Notes: generated from the letters alone by a model not told the origin. 9,375 nt of DNA from Parvularculaceae bacterium (GCA_027080545.1 JALWRV010000017.1:1-9375), one strand, 5' to 3'. Numbered from the stretch's first letter, positions 1 to 6,095 are shown. Made by a program: numbers and translations.

Positions 1-625
1 CATATTCCGGTGCCGATTGAGAGGGATCTTCAAGAACCTTTCCCTCCGATGAGGTATGCAACAAATTGGCATCCACAGAAAAAGGCGCCTCCCCCCGTTT
101 GTCGCTGGGCACGGGTATTTGATGACGCTCGGCAAATTCCAGTAATTTACTACGCGATGTTAAATCCCACTCGCGCCATGGCGAAATTATTTTAATCGAC
201 GGGTCAAGGGCATAGGCGGAAAGCTCGAATCGAACCTGATCATTGCCCTTGCCGGTTGCCCCATGGGCAATTGCATCCGCGCCTGTTTCACGGGCAATCT
301 CGACCAGCCTTTTGGCAATCAAAGGCCGGGCAATAGCGGTGCCTAAAAGATATTTTCCCTCATAGACACAATTTGCCCGAAACATGGGAAACACATAGTC
401 CCGCACAAATTCTTCCCGCAAATCCTCAACATAAATCTCCCCAACCCCCATCAGTTCGGCCTTTTGGCGCGCCAGCGATAGGCCTTCGCCTTCGCTCTCG
501 TCCTGCCCAATATTGGCGGTAAAGGTCACAACCTCACATTGATAAATAGCCCGCAGCCATTGCAAAATAACCGACGTATCCAACCCGCCGGAATAGGCCA
601 ACACGACTTTTTTCACATCGCTCAT
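1..625 (-). CDS. argG: Argininosuccinate synthase, N-terminal part (runs off the window)
   Basis: Joins citrulline and aspartate using ATP to give argininosuccinate, the next-to-last step of arginine synthesis, in the cytoplasm. The frame reads from ATG at 623-625 without a stop to base 1, giving about 208 of the usual ~400 residues. The N-terminus reads MSDVKKVVLAYSGGLDTS, which contains the N-type ATP pyrophosphatase P-loop (SGGLDTS). Further on come YEGKYLLGTAIARP and AHGATGKGNDQVRFE, both hallmarks of ArgG, and LEDPSQSAPEY close to the window edge. An AAGGA ribosome binding site lies 8 nt before the ATG. The tetR gene ends 24 nt upstream in the same direction, so argG may be read partly from the tetR promoter; I saw no convincing promoter in the gap itself. 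Identification is secure; only the C-terminal half is missing. Confidence 0.97.
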   Translation of the reverse strand, partial: MSDVKKVVLAYSGGLDTSVILQWLRAIYQCEVVTFTANIGQDESEGEGLSLARQKAELMGVGEIYVEDLREEFVRDYVFPMFRANCVYEGKYLLGTAIARPLIAKRLVEIARETGADAIAHGATGKGNDQVRFELSAYALDPSIKIISPWREWDLTSRSKLLEFAERHQIPVPSDKRGEAPFSVDANLLHTSSEGKVLEDPSQSAPEY

Positions 626-649
626 GGAATTATTCCTTATACTGATATA

Positions 650-1333
650 TCACTCAACCGGTATGACCAAATCAATGATTTCTTCAATCAGCTTTTCATC
701 ATCAAGGTTTCCAAACAATTTACGGTGCAACGGATCAGAAAAAATAACCGACGCGCCGATGGTTGCCGCAAACCCGAAAATCTGCAGGGCTTGCAACCGG
801 CTCCTTGGTTGCCAGCCTTCATGTTGCGCCTCGGCGAACGCTTCGGCCACCGTGGCGATATAGGCTTGCAAGGAAGCGGTCAATCCAGGGTCCGCATAGC
901 GATTCACATCCGGGTTCATAATCGCACTGTAAAAGGAGCGATTATCCATGGCCCAACGCACCGAGGCCCGCCCCATGGCCCGCAATCGTTCAACCGCGCT
1001 CTCAACCCCCACCGCCGCTTTTGTGGTGGCTGCGGTCAAGCGCTGATAGCCCTCGCTGGCAATGGCCGACAACAGCTCCCCCTTATTGGCGAAATGGCGG
1101 GCGGGGGCGGCGTGCGAGACCCCGAGATCACGCGCCAATCCGCGCAAGGAGAGCTTCTCAATCCCCTGCTCACCCAAAATTACCACGGCGCGCTCCAACA
1201 AAGCTTCGCGCAACGCCCCATGGTGATATTTCCGCGCCCCGCCCTCTGCGGCGGGTGCCAGAATTTTCTCATCCCCCGCTCCCCCATGGGGCTTGGTTTC
1301 GTCCGAAATCTTGTCTGACATTTTACCCGACAT
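650..1333 (-). CDS. TetR-family transcriptional regulator with WHG-type C-terminal domain
   Basis: A predicted DNA-binding repressor of 227 residues. The N-terminal ~32 residues are a polar extension. The TetR helix-turn-helix spans about residues 36-84, beginning HHGALREALLERAV, with the recognition region LSLRGLARDLGVSHAAPARHF. The C-terminal ligand domain (LRAMGRASVRWAMDNRSFYSAIM, in pieces at about 117-139) is the TetR_C_33/WHG type. Family members usually read HAAPYRHF; here the Tyr is Ala (residue 78). The ATG at 1331-1333 was chosen because GAGGGG stands 8 nt before it; an in-frame ATG at 1319-1321 and a longer frame up to 1441 are alternatives, but the longer one would run through the alkB promoter. 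The gene is divergent from alkB and shares a 127-nt gap with a 21-bp palindrome, so it probably represses alkB and itself. The inducer (alkane, alcohol or acyl derivative) is a guess. argG follows 24 nt downstream. Confidence 0.9.
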   Translation of the reverse strand: MSGKMSDKISDETKPHGGAGDEKILAPAAEGGARKYHHGALREALLERAVVILGEQGIEKLSLRGLARDLGVSHAAPARHFANKGELLSAIASEGYQRLTAATTKAAVGVESAVERLRAMGRASVRWAMDNRSFYSAIMNPDVNRYADPGLTASLQAYIATVAEAFAEAQHEGWQPRSRLQALQIFGFAATIGASVIFSDPLHRKLFGNLDDEKLIEEIIDLVIPVE

Positions 1334-1393
1334 CCTATCCGCCCCTCTAACCGCCCTTTGGGCAATCCAATGGCCTTTCAGAACCGTCACCCC

Positions 1394-1414
1394 AATGTTG
1401 ACACTGACAACATT
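1394..1414. promoter_or_regulatory. Near-perfect 21-bp palindrome, candidate TetR operator
   Basis: Two 10-bp arms, AATGTTGACA and TGACAACATT, flank a single central C at 1404; 9 of 10 arm positions are complementary (A at 1401 against A at 1407 fails). The palindrome covers the -35 box of the alkB promoter and the presumed start region of the divergent tetR transcript, which is where an autoregulating TetR dimer would bind. The symmetry is seen directly; binding by the neighbouring TetR protein is inferred. Confidence 0.65.
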
Positions 1415-1426
1415 ATCTATTACACT
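1398..1426 (+). promoter_or_regulatory. Candidate sigma70-type promoter of alkB
   Basis: A perfect -35 box TTGACA (1398-1403) is followed after 17 nt by TACACT (1421-1426), 4 of 6 matches to the -10 consensus. Transcription would begin near 1433, leaving a leader of about 28 nt before the alkB ATG. The -35 box lies inside the palindrome at 1394-1414, so a bound repressor would block it. Confidence 0.6.
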
Positions 1427-1441
1427 TGCCGAAAAGAGCAA
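1412..1441 (-). promoter_or_regulatory. Possible promoter of the tetR gene
   Basis: On the minus strand TTGCTC (1436-1441) precedes GATAAT (1412-1417) with an 18-nt spacer. The -10 box is good (5 of 6) and the -35 box is weak. It would start transcription near 1405, inside the palindrome, consistent with autoregulation. Alternatives on this strand looked no better. Confidence 0.3.
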
Positions 1442-1460
1442 CTTAAAAAGGGTCTATCCC

Positions 1461-2657
1461 ATGGCACTTTTCACTTCTATCGACGCAAACGGCAAGGAAA
1501 TAGTCTGGTACGATCATAAACGCTGGATGTGGTTGTTTGGCCCCGCCAATATCGCCGTTCCCTTGTTCAGCTATTGGCTCTATTTCCAGACCCATAATCC
1601 CCTCACCACCCTCATCCCTGCTCTTTATATTTTCGGTTTCATTCCCCTGCTTGATCGCTGGATAGGCGAAGACCCCTTCAACCCGCCGGAAGAGGTGGTC
1701 CCGGCCATGTCTGCGGATCCTCATTATCGCTATATTGTGTGGCTGATGGTGTTCATGCCCTATATCAGCTTTCTCGCTGCCGCCTTTTTTGTCGGCACCC
1801 AAGACCTGCCTTGGTGGTCCATCCTCGTGCTGGCTATTGGCGTGGGTACCGGCAATGGCAATGCCATCAATATCGCCCATGAGCTTGGCCATAAAAATAA
1901 TCGCCTTGATCGTTTCATGGCGAAACTCGCCTTAGGGGTTAGCGGCTATGGTCATTTTTGTATTGAACATAATCGCGGGCACCATGTGCGGGTCTCAACG
2001 CCGGAAGATTGTTCGTCCTCACGCATGGGCGAGAGCGTCTATGCTTTTGCTTTGCGCGACCTGCCCGGTGCCCTGATCGGCGGGTGGCAACAAGAAGCCA
2101 AACGCCTCCGCGCCCGCAAAAAACCGCTTCTGCATTGGGAAAATGAAATTCTCCACGTCTATTTTTTGACCGCCATGATCGCGGGCCTATTAATATTTAT
2201 TCTGGGGTGGAAAATTTTACCCTTCCTCCTCTTGCACCATTTTCTCGGCTGGTATGCACTTACTCAGGTTAACTATATCGAACATTATGGCCTGCTGCGC
2301 CAAAAACTGCCCAATGGCAAATATGAGCCCTGCCAGCCCCGCCATTCTTGGAACACCAACCATATTGTTTCCAACCTGATGCAGATCCATCTGCAACGCC
2401 ATTCCGACCATCACGCCAACCCCCAGCGCCCCTATCAGGCTTTGCGCAATTTTGATGATTTACCCCGCCTGCCATCGGGCTATCCCGGTTGCCTTGGTCT
2501 TGCGGCCTTCCCGCCACTCTGGTTCAAAGTAATGGACCCCAAACTGCTTGATTGGGCCGGTGGTGACCTTGATAAAATCAATGTCTGCCCACGGGCGCGG
2601 GCAAAATTAGAGCGCCAATATGGGTCGGGCACCGCCACCAACAAAGCCATCTCATAA
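1461..2657 (+). CDS. alkB: AlkB-type membrane alkane 1-monooxygenase
   Basis: A 398-residue integral membrane non-haem di-iron enzyme that hydroxylates n-alkanes at the terminal carbon with O2, taking electrons from rubredoxin. The histidine boxes are in place: HELGHK (140-145), EHNRGHH (169-175) and LQRHSDHH (311-318), plus NYIEHYGLLR (271-280) and the AlkB signature CQPRHSWNTNH (291-301). The C-terminal VMDPKLLDWAGGDLDKI is also typical. Hydrophobic segments lie at about 27-43, 51-66, 92-112, 118-136, 234-249 and 252-268. The ATG at 1461 was chosen for its AAAGGG site 8 nt upstream and its fit to family length (~400); an upstream in-frame ATG at 1293 would run through the promoter. Residue 57, which aligns with Trp55 of the Pseudomonas putida GPo1 enzyme, is Ile. 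No rubredoxin, rubredoxin reductase or alcohol dehydrogenase gene is nearby, so electron partners must be encoded elsewhere. It is probably controlled by the divergent TetR protein. Confidence 0.96.
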   Translation: MALFTSIDANGKEIVWYDHKRWMWLFGPANIAVPLFSYWLYFQTHNPLTTLIPALYIFGFIPLLDRWIGEDPFNPPEEVVPAMSADPHYRYIVWLMVFMPYISFLAAAFFVGTQDLPWWSILVLAIGVGTGNGNAINIAHELGHKNNRLDRFMAKLALGVSGYGHFCIEHNRGHHVRVSTPEDCSSSRMGESVYAFALRDLPGALIGGWQQEAKRLRARKKPLLHWENEILHVYFLTAMIAGLLIFILGWKILPFLLLHHFLGWYALTQVNYIEHYGLLRQKLPNGKYEPCQPRHSWNTNHIVSNLMQIHLQRHSDHHANPQRPYQALRNFDDLPRLPSGYPGCLGLAAFPPLWFKVMDPKLLDWAGGDLDKINVCPRARAKLERQYGSGTATNKAIS

Positions 2658-2672
2658 ACAAAGTCACCTCAT

Positions 2673-2698
2673 AAAAAAACCCCGCCAATCAGGCGGGG
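2673..2698. terminator. Hairpin terminator between convergent alkB and the 185-residue ORF
   Basis: CCCCGCC (2680-2686) and GGCGGGG (2692-2698) form a 7-bp GC-rich stem with a 5-nt loop. A run of seven A at 2673-2679 becomes a T7 tract behind the hairpin on the minus strand, so it is a good intrinsic terminator for the gene ending at 2721. On the plus strand the stem is followed only by CTCTCTTC, so it is weaker for alkB, whose stop lies 22 nt before the stem. Confidence 0.85.
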
Positions 2699-2720
2699 CT
2701 CTCTTCATGCTTTAAAAAAA

Positions 2721-3278
2721 CTATTCGCTGGCTTCAAGCACCGCGCGGAAGCGTGCTAGATGCGGTGTGACCAATGAAATTTGTTGCGGGCTCAACCGGT
2801 CAAGCGCTTGAGCTAATCGCAACACGACCCTCATCTCTTCTGCTTCTGGTCCCACTTGCGCCTCAAAAATAGGGGCCATAGAGACCAGAACACCAATATC
2901 TTCCACGCCAATTTCTTCGCGCAGATAGACAGCAAAGACCACATCACCAACCTCACCCCATCGCTCGAGTGTCGTGAAATTTGATTTCGATACAATCCCC
3001 AACATTTTTCGTTTTTCAACCGGGTTCTTTTTTACTTCTCTGACAATATTACGAAACATAGCGATATTGCCATCATCCCCAACCATTGAAGACATATCAT
3101 CCTCAATATTATCAAGTGCATCCAGCATTTGCGGAAACTCGTCGGAGCGATCATCAATCGCCGCCATACTATCAATAAAATTCCTTACTTCGTGATCACG
3201 TACATCGCTTGCTTGTGCGATCGACCAAAACATCAAAGGCGCAACAATAAAAATGAACAGGAAAGACAATTTTTTCAT
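2721..3278 (-). CDS. Small exported protein of unknown function
   Basis: A 185-residue protein that I do not recognise. The N-terminus (MKKLSFLFIFIVAPLMF, then WSIAQAS) is a clear Sec signal peptide, with likely cleavage after AQA at about residue 23; no lipobox cysteine is seen. The mature part is rich in Asp, Glu and Met, has no cysteine, and looks mostly helical, for example NFIDSMAAIDDRSDEFPQM and LRLAQALDRLSPQQISLV. It is probably soluble in the periplasm. It starts at ATG 3276-3278 with only a weak AAAGG about 10 nt upstream and ends in front of the hairpin at 2680-2698. It follows rlmN in the same direction after 96 nt. Whether it is transcribed alone is unclear. Confidence 0.8.
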   Translation of the reverse strand: MKKLSFLFIFIVAPLMFWSIAQASDVRDHEVRNFIDSMAAIDDRSDEFPQMLDALDNIEDDMSSMVGDDGNIAMFRNIVREVKKNPVEKRKMLGIVSKSNFTTLERWGEVGDVVFAVYLREEIGVEDIGVLVSMAPIFEAQVGPEAEEMRVVLRLAQALDRLSPQQISLVTPHLARFRAVLEASE

Positions 3279-3374
3279 AGCAGGAGGACCTTTCTGGTGG
3301 GCTGTTATCGTTCAAGAGAACCAGCAAAAGGCCCTCAGCGCCATCCAGCCTATAGATTGACGCGCAAAAAGCAA

Positions 3375-4541
3375 TTATACGGTGTTTGGGGAGGGGGGCA
3401 ACGCCGCCTTGCGCCGTTGACTAGCCCGTATTTTCACACTTTGCGACTTCAACTGCCCGCAGGCAGCAGCAATATCACGCCCTCGCGGGGTGCGAATGGG
3501 AGAGGCATAGCCCGCCTGATTGACGATCTCCGCAAAGGCCTCGATCTGCTCCCAGTCAGAGCATTGATAAGGCGCATCAGGCCAAGGGTTGAACGGGATG
3601 AGATTGATCTTAGCCGGTATGCCTTGCAATAGTTTCACCAACGCCCGCGCCTCAGCCAAACTATCATTCACCCCCTTCAGCATCACATATTCAAAAGTAA
3701 TCCGCCTTGCATTGGAGGCCCCGGGATAGGTGCGACACGCCTCCATCAATTCTGCCAATTTATGCTTGCGATTGATGGGCACCAATTGATCTCGCAACTC
3801 ATCATGGGTGGCATGTAGGGAGATCGCCAACATGGCTTGGGTCATCTCCCCCAGCCTTTGCATTTCAGACACCACCCCAGAGGTTGAGACCGTTATCCGC
3901 CGCCGCGACAAGGCAATGCCTTCATCATCGGCAATAATCTCAATAGCATCCGCGACATTTTCAACATTATAAAGCGGCTCCCCCATACCCATAAACACAA
4001 TATTAGAGAGATCCCGATCCACTTTAGACGAGGGCCATTCGTCAATATCGTCCTTGCACACCAATATTTGCGCAACAATTTCCCCAGCGGTTAAATTCCG
4101 CACCAGCCCTTGCGTTCCCGTATGACAAAAGCGGCAATTCAACGTGCACCCTACTTGCGAAGAAACACACAAAGCCCCCTTGCGCCCCACCCCGGGAATA
4201 AACACCGCTTCCACCTCAATGCCTTCTTCCAAGGCGATGAGATATTTGCGCGTGCCATCCGTAGAAATTTGCCGTTCAACAATTCGGGGCCGATCCAGCG
4301 TATAAAGAGCGCTCAACTTAGCGCGCATCTCCTTGGCAATATTGGTCATGGCCGTAAAGTCCGTAACCCCGAAATTATAAATCCATTGCCAGATTTGATT
4401 GGTGCGCATTTTTGCTTGTTTTGGCGACAATCCAAGATCCGCGCTCAATCTCTCCATAAGCCGCCGACGGGTTAACCCGATCAGCCTTTCCGGTCTGGAA
4501 AGTTGGTCTTTCAATGTCTGTGCTAATTCCAATTTGACCAT
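3375..4541 (-). CDS. rlmN: Dual-specificity RNA (adenine-C2) methyltransferase RlmN
   Basis: A cytoplasmic radical-SAM enzyme that methylates C2 of A2503 in 23S rRNA and, in studied relatives, A37 of some tRNAs. With the chosen ATG (4539-4541) it has 388 residues. The 4Fe-4S cluster cysteines are C132, C136 and C139 in GCTLNCRFCHTG. The two cysteines of the methyl-transfer mechanism are also visible: C125 in LCVSSQVG and C361 in AAACGQL. Other family motifs are FMGMGEPLYN (183-192), ITVSTSGVV (216-224), ISLHA (240-244) and NLIPFNPW (313-320). The chosen start has AGGA 5 nt upstream. A GTG at 4577 and an ATG at 4569-4571 lie further upstream in frame and would add 10-12 residues that look unlike family N-termini. 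The enzyme appears intact. Confidence 0.96.
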   Translation of the reverse strand: MVKLELAQTLKDQLSRPERLIGLTRRRLMERLSADLGLSPKQAKMRTNQIWQWIYNFGVTDFTAMTNIAKEMRAKLSALYTLDRPRIVERQISTDGTRKYLIALEEGIEVEAVFIPGVGRKGALCVSSQVGCTLNCRFCHTGTQGLVRNLTAGEIVAQILVCKDDIDEWPSSKVDRDLSNIVFMGMGEPLYNVENVADAIEIIADDEGIALSRRRITVSTSGVVSEMQRLGEMTQAMLAISLHATHDELRDQLVPINRKHKLAELMEACRTYPGASNARRITFEYVMLKGVNDSLAEARALVKLLQGIPAKINLIPFNPWPDAPYQCSDWEQIEAFAEIVNQAGYASPIRTPRGRDIAAACGQLKSQSVKIRASQRRKAALPPSPNTV

Positions 4542-4616
4542 GATGATCCTGATAAAGCCCCTGAGCGCCATTCTCACCTATAGCGCCTCGCTCATATCAA
4601 GCAAAGGCTTCGTTGG

Positions 4617-4895
4617 TCATTTACCGGTAATGGCCCGGTCAATTTCTTGCCATTTCGCCCCAACTTCCGGCACCATGTCCCGCACGCCCTTTTCATTGGG
4701 GCCATCAATGCCCCCGGCCCATGTATAAACAATCAACCCGGCCACATCATCCCGCTCTAAAGGCAAAAGCTAATAATTCATGGCCACCTCATCCATGTCC
4801 GATTCCAATAGGCCCGCCGCCGCATGGACAGGTGTATCATTCCCGTCACCGATCAAAATAAGCGCCTGATGGCTGGCAAGATTAGCCCCCGCCAC
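4617..4895 (-). pseudogene. Remnant of an unidentified protein gene with an in-frame stop
   Basis: Read on the minus strand from a GTG at 4893-4895, the frame gives 41 residues (including HQALILIGDGNDTPVHAAAG and LLESDMDEVAMNY), then a TAG at 4770-4772, then 50 more residues (LLPLERDDVAGLIVYTWAGG and IDGPNEKGVRDMVPEVGAKW) up to a TGA at 4617-4619. The text on both sides of the TAG is protein-like, with a plausible composition and no other stop. An in-frame TAA stands at 4902-4904, and no good start or ribosome binding site precedes the frame. I read this as the 3' end of a decayed gene whose start is lost or frameshifted. I do not recognise the family. It could instead be chance coding-like DNA, or a short downstream gene starting after the TAG. 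Confidence 0.45.
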
Positions 4896-4939
4896 ACGCG
4901 ATTAAAAAAACCACACCAACTGAAAATAATAGTATAACT

Positions 4940-5152
4940 CTAATCACCCTCTTGATCATGGACCAAAATATCCCCCGGCTGACATTCCAACACATCGCAA
5001 ATGGCTTCCAAAGTAGAAAAACGAATAGCCTTGGCTTTGCCCGTTTTCAAAATAGACAGGTTGGCAATCGTCACCCCAACTTTCTCTGAAAGTTCGGTTA
5101 GTGACATGCCGCGCTCAAGAAGAATGCGGTCGAGTTTTACTTCAATCGCCAT
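4940..5152 (-). CDS. Small XRE-family helix-turn-helix regulator
   Basis: A 70-residue protein that is almost entirely one Cro/C1-type DNA-binding domain of the HTH_26 (YozG-like) kind. Helices 2 and 3 lie in MSLTELSEKVGVTIANLSIL (15-34), followed by the conserved FSTLEAICDVLECQPGDIL tail (45-63). Its ATG (5150-5152) shares one base with the TAA of the DUF2975 gene (TAATG), which suggests translational coupling; there is only a distant AGGA upstream. DUF2975 membrane proteins are commonly paired with exactly this type of regulator, so it probably controls its own operon and perhaps other genes. Its targets and signal are unknown. Confidence 0.88.
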   Translation of the reverse strand: MAIEVKLDRILLERGMSLTELSEKVGVTIANLSILKTGKAKAIRFSTLEAICDVLECQPGDILVHDQEGD

Positions 5153-5748
5153 TAAATCGTGTATTCCTGTTCTTCCTTCAGCCGTGCGCCTTCTTCAAAT
5201 ACTTTCGCCAGCACATAGGCAATAGCCGCCGCGATGAAAGGCATGGGGGTTTCTAAAATTTCAAAACTTTTTTCGTGATTAAGAACCAAAAAGACAGAGC
5301 CTATAATACCAATAGCCAGCTTGGCCAATTCTACCTCGACCACCGCAATACCAATCCCGCGCAGCCTTTTAGCATTTTCTTTCTCAAAGGGCGTGCCCTG
5401 TTTAATGGTTTCTAAAATCGCCAACAAAATGCCGGCCACATGGATCATCAATCCAGCCGATAAAAATACCCGCACCAGATCCAGCACATCGGCAACATCC
5501 CCCCCATCATCAAAGCCGCCAAAAACGCCGCCTATGGTCAGGAAGAAAATAACCGCCCCGGTGGGTATCAACACCAGCCAACTAACGATACGCGCAATAT
5601 GCAATATGATTTGCAAAATTGATGTCGCCGACTGCGCCCCGCTGGCTGGCGGTTGCCCATCATCGGAAGCCTTTTGCTTTGCATCAAGATGCTCCGGGGC
5701 GGTCGAATTGTTTGATGACGCCGTGGCGCCGTCTTCAGCGTTGCTCAT
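5152..5748 (-). CDS. DUF2975 family inner-membrane protein
   Basis: A 198-residue protein with a polar, low-complexity N-terminus (about 1-40) followed by four hydrophobic segments at roughly 44-75, 95-115, 131-157 and 168-185. The family signatures are GTPFEKENAKRLRGIG (118-133) before the third segment and YVLAKVFEEGARLKEEQE (178-195) at the end. The molecular function of DUF2975 proteins is not known; they typically precede a small XRE regulator, as here, and may sense a membrane signal or control the regulator. The ATG at 5746-5748 has AAGGGG 7 nt upstream. The promoter at 5807-5835 fits this start with a leader of about 50 nt. The loop between the first two helices is Gly/Asp-rich (GGFDDGGDVAD). 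Confidence 0.88.
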   Translation of the reverse strand: MSNAEDGATASSNNSTAPEHLDAKQKASDDGQPPASGAQSATSILQIILHIARIVSWLVLIPTGAVIFFLTIGGVFGGFDDGGDVADVLDLVRVFLSAGLMIHVAGILLAILETIKQGTPFEKENAKRLRGIGIAVVEVELAKLAIGIIGSVFLVLNHEKSFEILETPMPFIAAAIAYVLAKVFEEGARLKEEQEYTI

Positions 5749-5806
5749 ACTTTATCCCCTTGATGGATAGGCCCGCGATTCGATCCCTCTACTGTCTTGT
5801 AACCTG

Positions 5807-5835
5807 ATTAGAAGAAGGCACCAAGCGCCGGTCAA
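5807..5835 (-). promoter_or_regulatory. Sigma70-type promoter of the DUF2975-XRE operon
   Basis: On the minus strand TTGACC (5830-5835) and TCTAAT (5807-5812) are separated by exactly 17 nt; each box matches the consensus at 5 of 6 positions. The predicted start near 5800 lies about 50 nt upstream of the DUF2975 ATG. This is among the best promoter matches in the window. Confidence 0.65.
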
Positions 5836-5841
5836 TAGATA

Positions 5842-5891
5842 GTTTGCCACAAGCAAAATAGGGCTAGGCCCGAAAAGTCCCTGTGGCAAAC
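5842..5891. repeat. Long-range inverted repeat with an inner hairpin
   Basis: GTTTGCCACA (5842-5851) and TGTGGCAAAC (5882-5891) are perfect 10-bp complements 30 nt apart. Inside them GGGC (5861-5864) and GCCC (5868-5871) can form a second small hairpin. No T-tract follows on either strand, so it is not a standard intrinsic terminator. It lies between the end of the 45-residue ORF and the DUF2975 promoter. It could be a 3' RNA structure or a protein-binding site; the symmetry is certain, the role is not. Confidence 0.6.
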
Positions 5892-5903
5892 CGGTTCACC
5901 CGC

Positions 5904-6041
5904 TTACGCCAGCAGCGGTATGGTGGTGCCCGCCACGGCGCTTAAATAGGCCGCTGACACCAAAAAAACAAACGCACTATAAATGATGATATTGACAAGG
6001 CGGCCAAGCAGGCCATTATGGTTTTCGTGTTTGATAGACAT
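5904..6041 (-). CDS. Short single-pass membrane protein, 45 residues
   Basis: A small ORF starting at ATG 6039-6041 and ending at TAA 5904-5906. The protein has a charged start (MSIKHENHNGLLGR), one hydrophobic helix at about residues 16-36 (VNIIIYSAFVFLVSAAYLSA) and a short tail ending IPLLA. A strong AGGAG (6050-6054) lies 8 nt before the ATG, which is the best ribosome binding site in this part of the window. An in-frame ATG 13 codons upstream would give 58 residues but has no ribosome binding site. I know no family for it. A small membrane regulator or an accessory subunit is possible, but nothing nearby shows which. Support is moderate because the ORF is short. Confidence 0.6.
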   Translation of the reverse strand: MSIKHENHNGLLGRLVNIIIYSAFVFLVSAAYLSAVAGTTIPLLA

Positions 6042-6049
6042 GAGGTTCT

Positions 6050-6054
6050 CTCCT
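6050..6054 (-). promoter_or_regulatory. Ribosome binding site AGGAG of the 45-residue ORF
   Basis: AGGAG on the minus strand, 8 nt before the ATG at 6039-6041. It is the main reason to accept the short ORF as real and to prefer the inner of two in-frame ATGs. Confidence 0.6.
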
Positions 6055-6095
6055 ATGAGGGGTCTCGATTTTGAAGACATGACTGACTTGACTTG

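Noticed and set aside
539..1318. Long plus-strand open frame (259 codons) over the tetR gene
   Set aside because: It is the reverse-strand shadow of a clear TetR coding region, rich in Pro, Arg and Gly, with no domain and no ribosome binding site.
1293..1460. N-terminal extension of alkB from an upstream in-frame ATG
   Set aside because: It would cross the alkB promoter and palindrome and exceed the family length; the ATG at 1461 has a good ribosome binding site.
3129..3632. Plus-strand open frame across the gap between the exported protein gene and rlmN
   Set aside because: It is antisense to two supported genes, with a low-complexity Arg-rich composition and no ribosome binding site.
4542..4577. 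Longer rlmN start (GTG at 4577 or ATG at 4569)
   Set aside because: The extra residues (MRMALRGFIRII) do not look like family N-termini and the ATG at 4539-4541 has AGGA at good spacing, although an AGGTG near 4577 keeps this open.
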